A stretch of 6,816 nucleotides of DNA from Candidatus Intestinimonas stercorigallinarum (GTDB lineage Bacteria; Bacillota; Clostridia; Oscillospirales; Oscillospiraceae). Location: the NCBI GenBank assembly GCA_019115345.1, contig DXDV01000061.1, positions 1 to 6,816 on the forward strand, written 5' to 3'. The notes under the pieces are model-generated. The model made no database searches. It saw only the letters and a program-made list of their open reading frames with translations, and was not told where the DNA came from. Position numbers and translations under genes: made by a program. Within the stretch, counting starts at the first letter, position 1; every line of letters begins with the position of its first letter. This document shows, piece by piece, positions 5,836 to 6,816 of the stretch.

Positions 5836-6816
5836 TCACTCCATATCAAAGGGCGGCAGATCCCGGCTCTGGGGAATGGCGTCCCCCTCGAACTCCAGCT
5901 CCTCGGGTACCGGCTCGGGCGCCCGGTCCACCATGCCCTGCTTGAACTGCATCTCCTGCCACTGCTCCTTGGTGATGAGGACCTGCCGGGGCTTGGAGCC
6001 CTCGAAGGGGCCCACCACGCCCTTGGTCTCCATCTGGTCCACCAGGCGGGCGGCCCGGGAATAGCCCAGCTTCAGCCGCCGCTGGAGCATGGAGACGCTG
6101 GCCATGCCGGTCTCCACCACCACCTCGATGGCGGCGGGGAGGAGCTCGTCGAACTCCTCTCCCGGCTCCTCGGGGGCGGAGCCGCCGGCGCCCTTGCCGC
6201 CCTTGTCCTTCTCGGCGGCGTGGCGCTCGATCTCGTGGATGACCGACTCGTCGTACTCCACGGTGCTCTGGTCCTTGATGAAGCTCACCACCGCGGCAAC
6301 CTCCTCGTCGGAGATGAGGCAGCCCTGGACCCGCTGGGGCTTGCCGGAGCCCAGGGGGAAGTAGAGCATGTCGCCCCGGCCCACCAGCTTTTCGGCGCCG
6401 GTGGTGTCCAGGATGATGCGGGACTCCAGGGCGGAGGCCACGGCGAAGGCGATGCGGCTGGGGATGTTGGCCTTCATGAGGCCGGTAATGACGTCGGCGG
6501 AGGGCCGCTGGGTGGCGATGATGAGGTGCATGCCGGCGGCGCGGCCCATCTGGGCCACCCGGCAGATGGACTCCTCCACCTCCTTGGCCGCCACCAGCAT
6601 CAAATCGGCCAGCTCGTCGATGACCACCACGATCTGGGGCATCTTGTCCATGCCCTCGGTCCGGGCGGCGTGGGCATTGTAGGAGGCCAGGTCCCGGACC
6701 CCCACCTCGGAGAAGGCCCGGTAGCGCTTCATCATCTCGGTGACCGCCCACTGGAGGGCCCCGGCGGCCTTCTTGGGATCGGTGACCACGGGGATGAGCA
6801 GATGGGGGATGCCATT
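5836..6816 (-). CDS. FtsK/SpoIIIE-family DNA translocase, C-terminal part (5' end outside window)
   Basis: This is a ring-forming ATPase that pumps double-stranded DNA across a closing septum during division or sporulation. The frame is open to the window edge, so 326 C-terminal residues are seen. The membrane segments and Walker A loop lie outside. The fragment starts NGIPHLLIPVVTDPKKAAGAL, directly after the usual Walker A region. Walker B is VVVIDELADLML (D67, E68), followed by IIATQRPSADVITGLMKANIPSR and GAEKLVGRGDMLYFP, all family hallmarks. A Gly/acidic linker (about 204-222) leads to the gamma winged-helix domain (about 228-282) with SVSMLQRRLKLGYSRAARLVDQME and GPFEGSKPR, which reads oriented chromosomal DNA sites. 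About 40 Pro/Glu-rich residues follow gamma, longer than the tail I recall for B. subtilis SpoIIIE. FtsK, SpoIIIE and SftA cannot be told apart without the N-terminus. Confidence 0.96.
   Translation of the reverse strand, partial: NGIPHLLIPVVTDPKKAAGALQWAVTEMMKRYRAFSEVGVRDLASYNAHAARTEGMDKMPQIVVVIDELADLMLVAAKEVEESICRVAQMGRAAGMHLIIATQRPSADVITGLMKANIPSRIAFAVASALESRIILDTTGAEKLVGRGDMLYFPLGSGKPQRVQGCLISDEEVAAVVSFIKDQSTVEYDESVIHEIERHAAEKDKGGKGAGGSAPEEPGEEFDELLPAAIEVVVETGMASVSMLQRRLKLGYSRAARLVDQMETKGVVGPFEGSKPRQVLITKEQWQEMQFKQGMVDRAPEPVPEELEFEGDAIPQSRDLPPFDME

Noticed and set aside
1..6816. A mobile element, CRISPR array, toxin-antitoxin, defence system, riboswitch, tRNA or rRNA
   Set aside because: No transposase or integrase motifs, regular repeats or RNA-gene signatures were seen. 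All but about 130 bases are explained by coding genes and their short junctions.

Overview
The window is a GC-rich stretch of bacterial chromosome. It holds most of a histidine biosynthesis operon on the plus strand, followed by two genes on the minus strand that converge on it. Codons end mostly in G or C, ribosome sites are strong AGGAGG-type sequences, HisG is the short form, hisI and hisE are separate genes, and the FtsK/SpoIIIE-type translocase resembles those of Gram-positive bacteria. Together these suggest a GC-rich member of the Bacillota, most likely class Clostridia (an Oscillospiraceae-like gut anaerobe). The taxonomic call is inference from gene style, not a search result.

Layout. 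Positions 1-4344 run hisG (5' part outside the window), hisD, hisB, hisH, hisA, hisF. Each start codon overlaps the preceding stop codon, so translation is probably coupled throughout. A small gene of unknown function (86 codons) follows hisF at 4358-4618, then hisI and hisE, which again overlap, to 5292. The convergent gap 5293-5422 holds a strong inverted repeat that probably ends transcription from both sides. On the minus strand, a GNAT-family acetyltransferase (5423-5833) lies 2 bases downstream of the C-terminal part of an FtsK/SpoIIIE DNA translocase (5836-6816, 5' part outside the window).

How the genes work together. HisG joins ATP and PRPP. HisE and HisI hydrolyse and open the product, and HisA isomerises it. 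HisH and HisF form the glutamine-dependent synthase that makes imidazole glycerol phosphate and AICAR. HisB dehydrates imidazole glycerol phosphate, and HisD performs the last two oxidations to histidine. The aminotransferase (HisC) and the histidinol-phosphate phosphatase are absent from the visible run and must be encoded elsewhere. The short HisG implies a HisZ partner, probably just upstream.

Most of the window is ordinary housekeeping sequence. The only real unknown is the small basic protein with a Trp-rich acidic tail placed between hisF and hisI. No mobile element, CRISPR array, tRNA, rRNA or defence system is visible.
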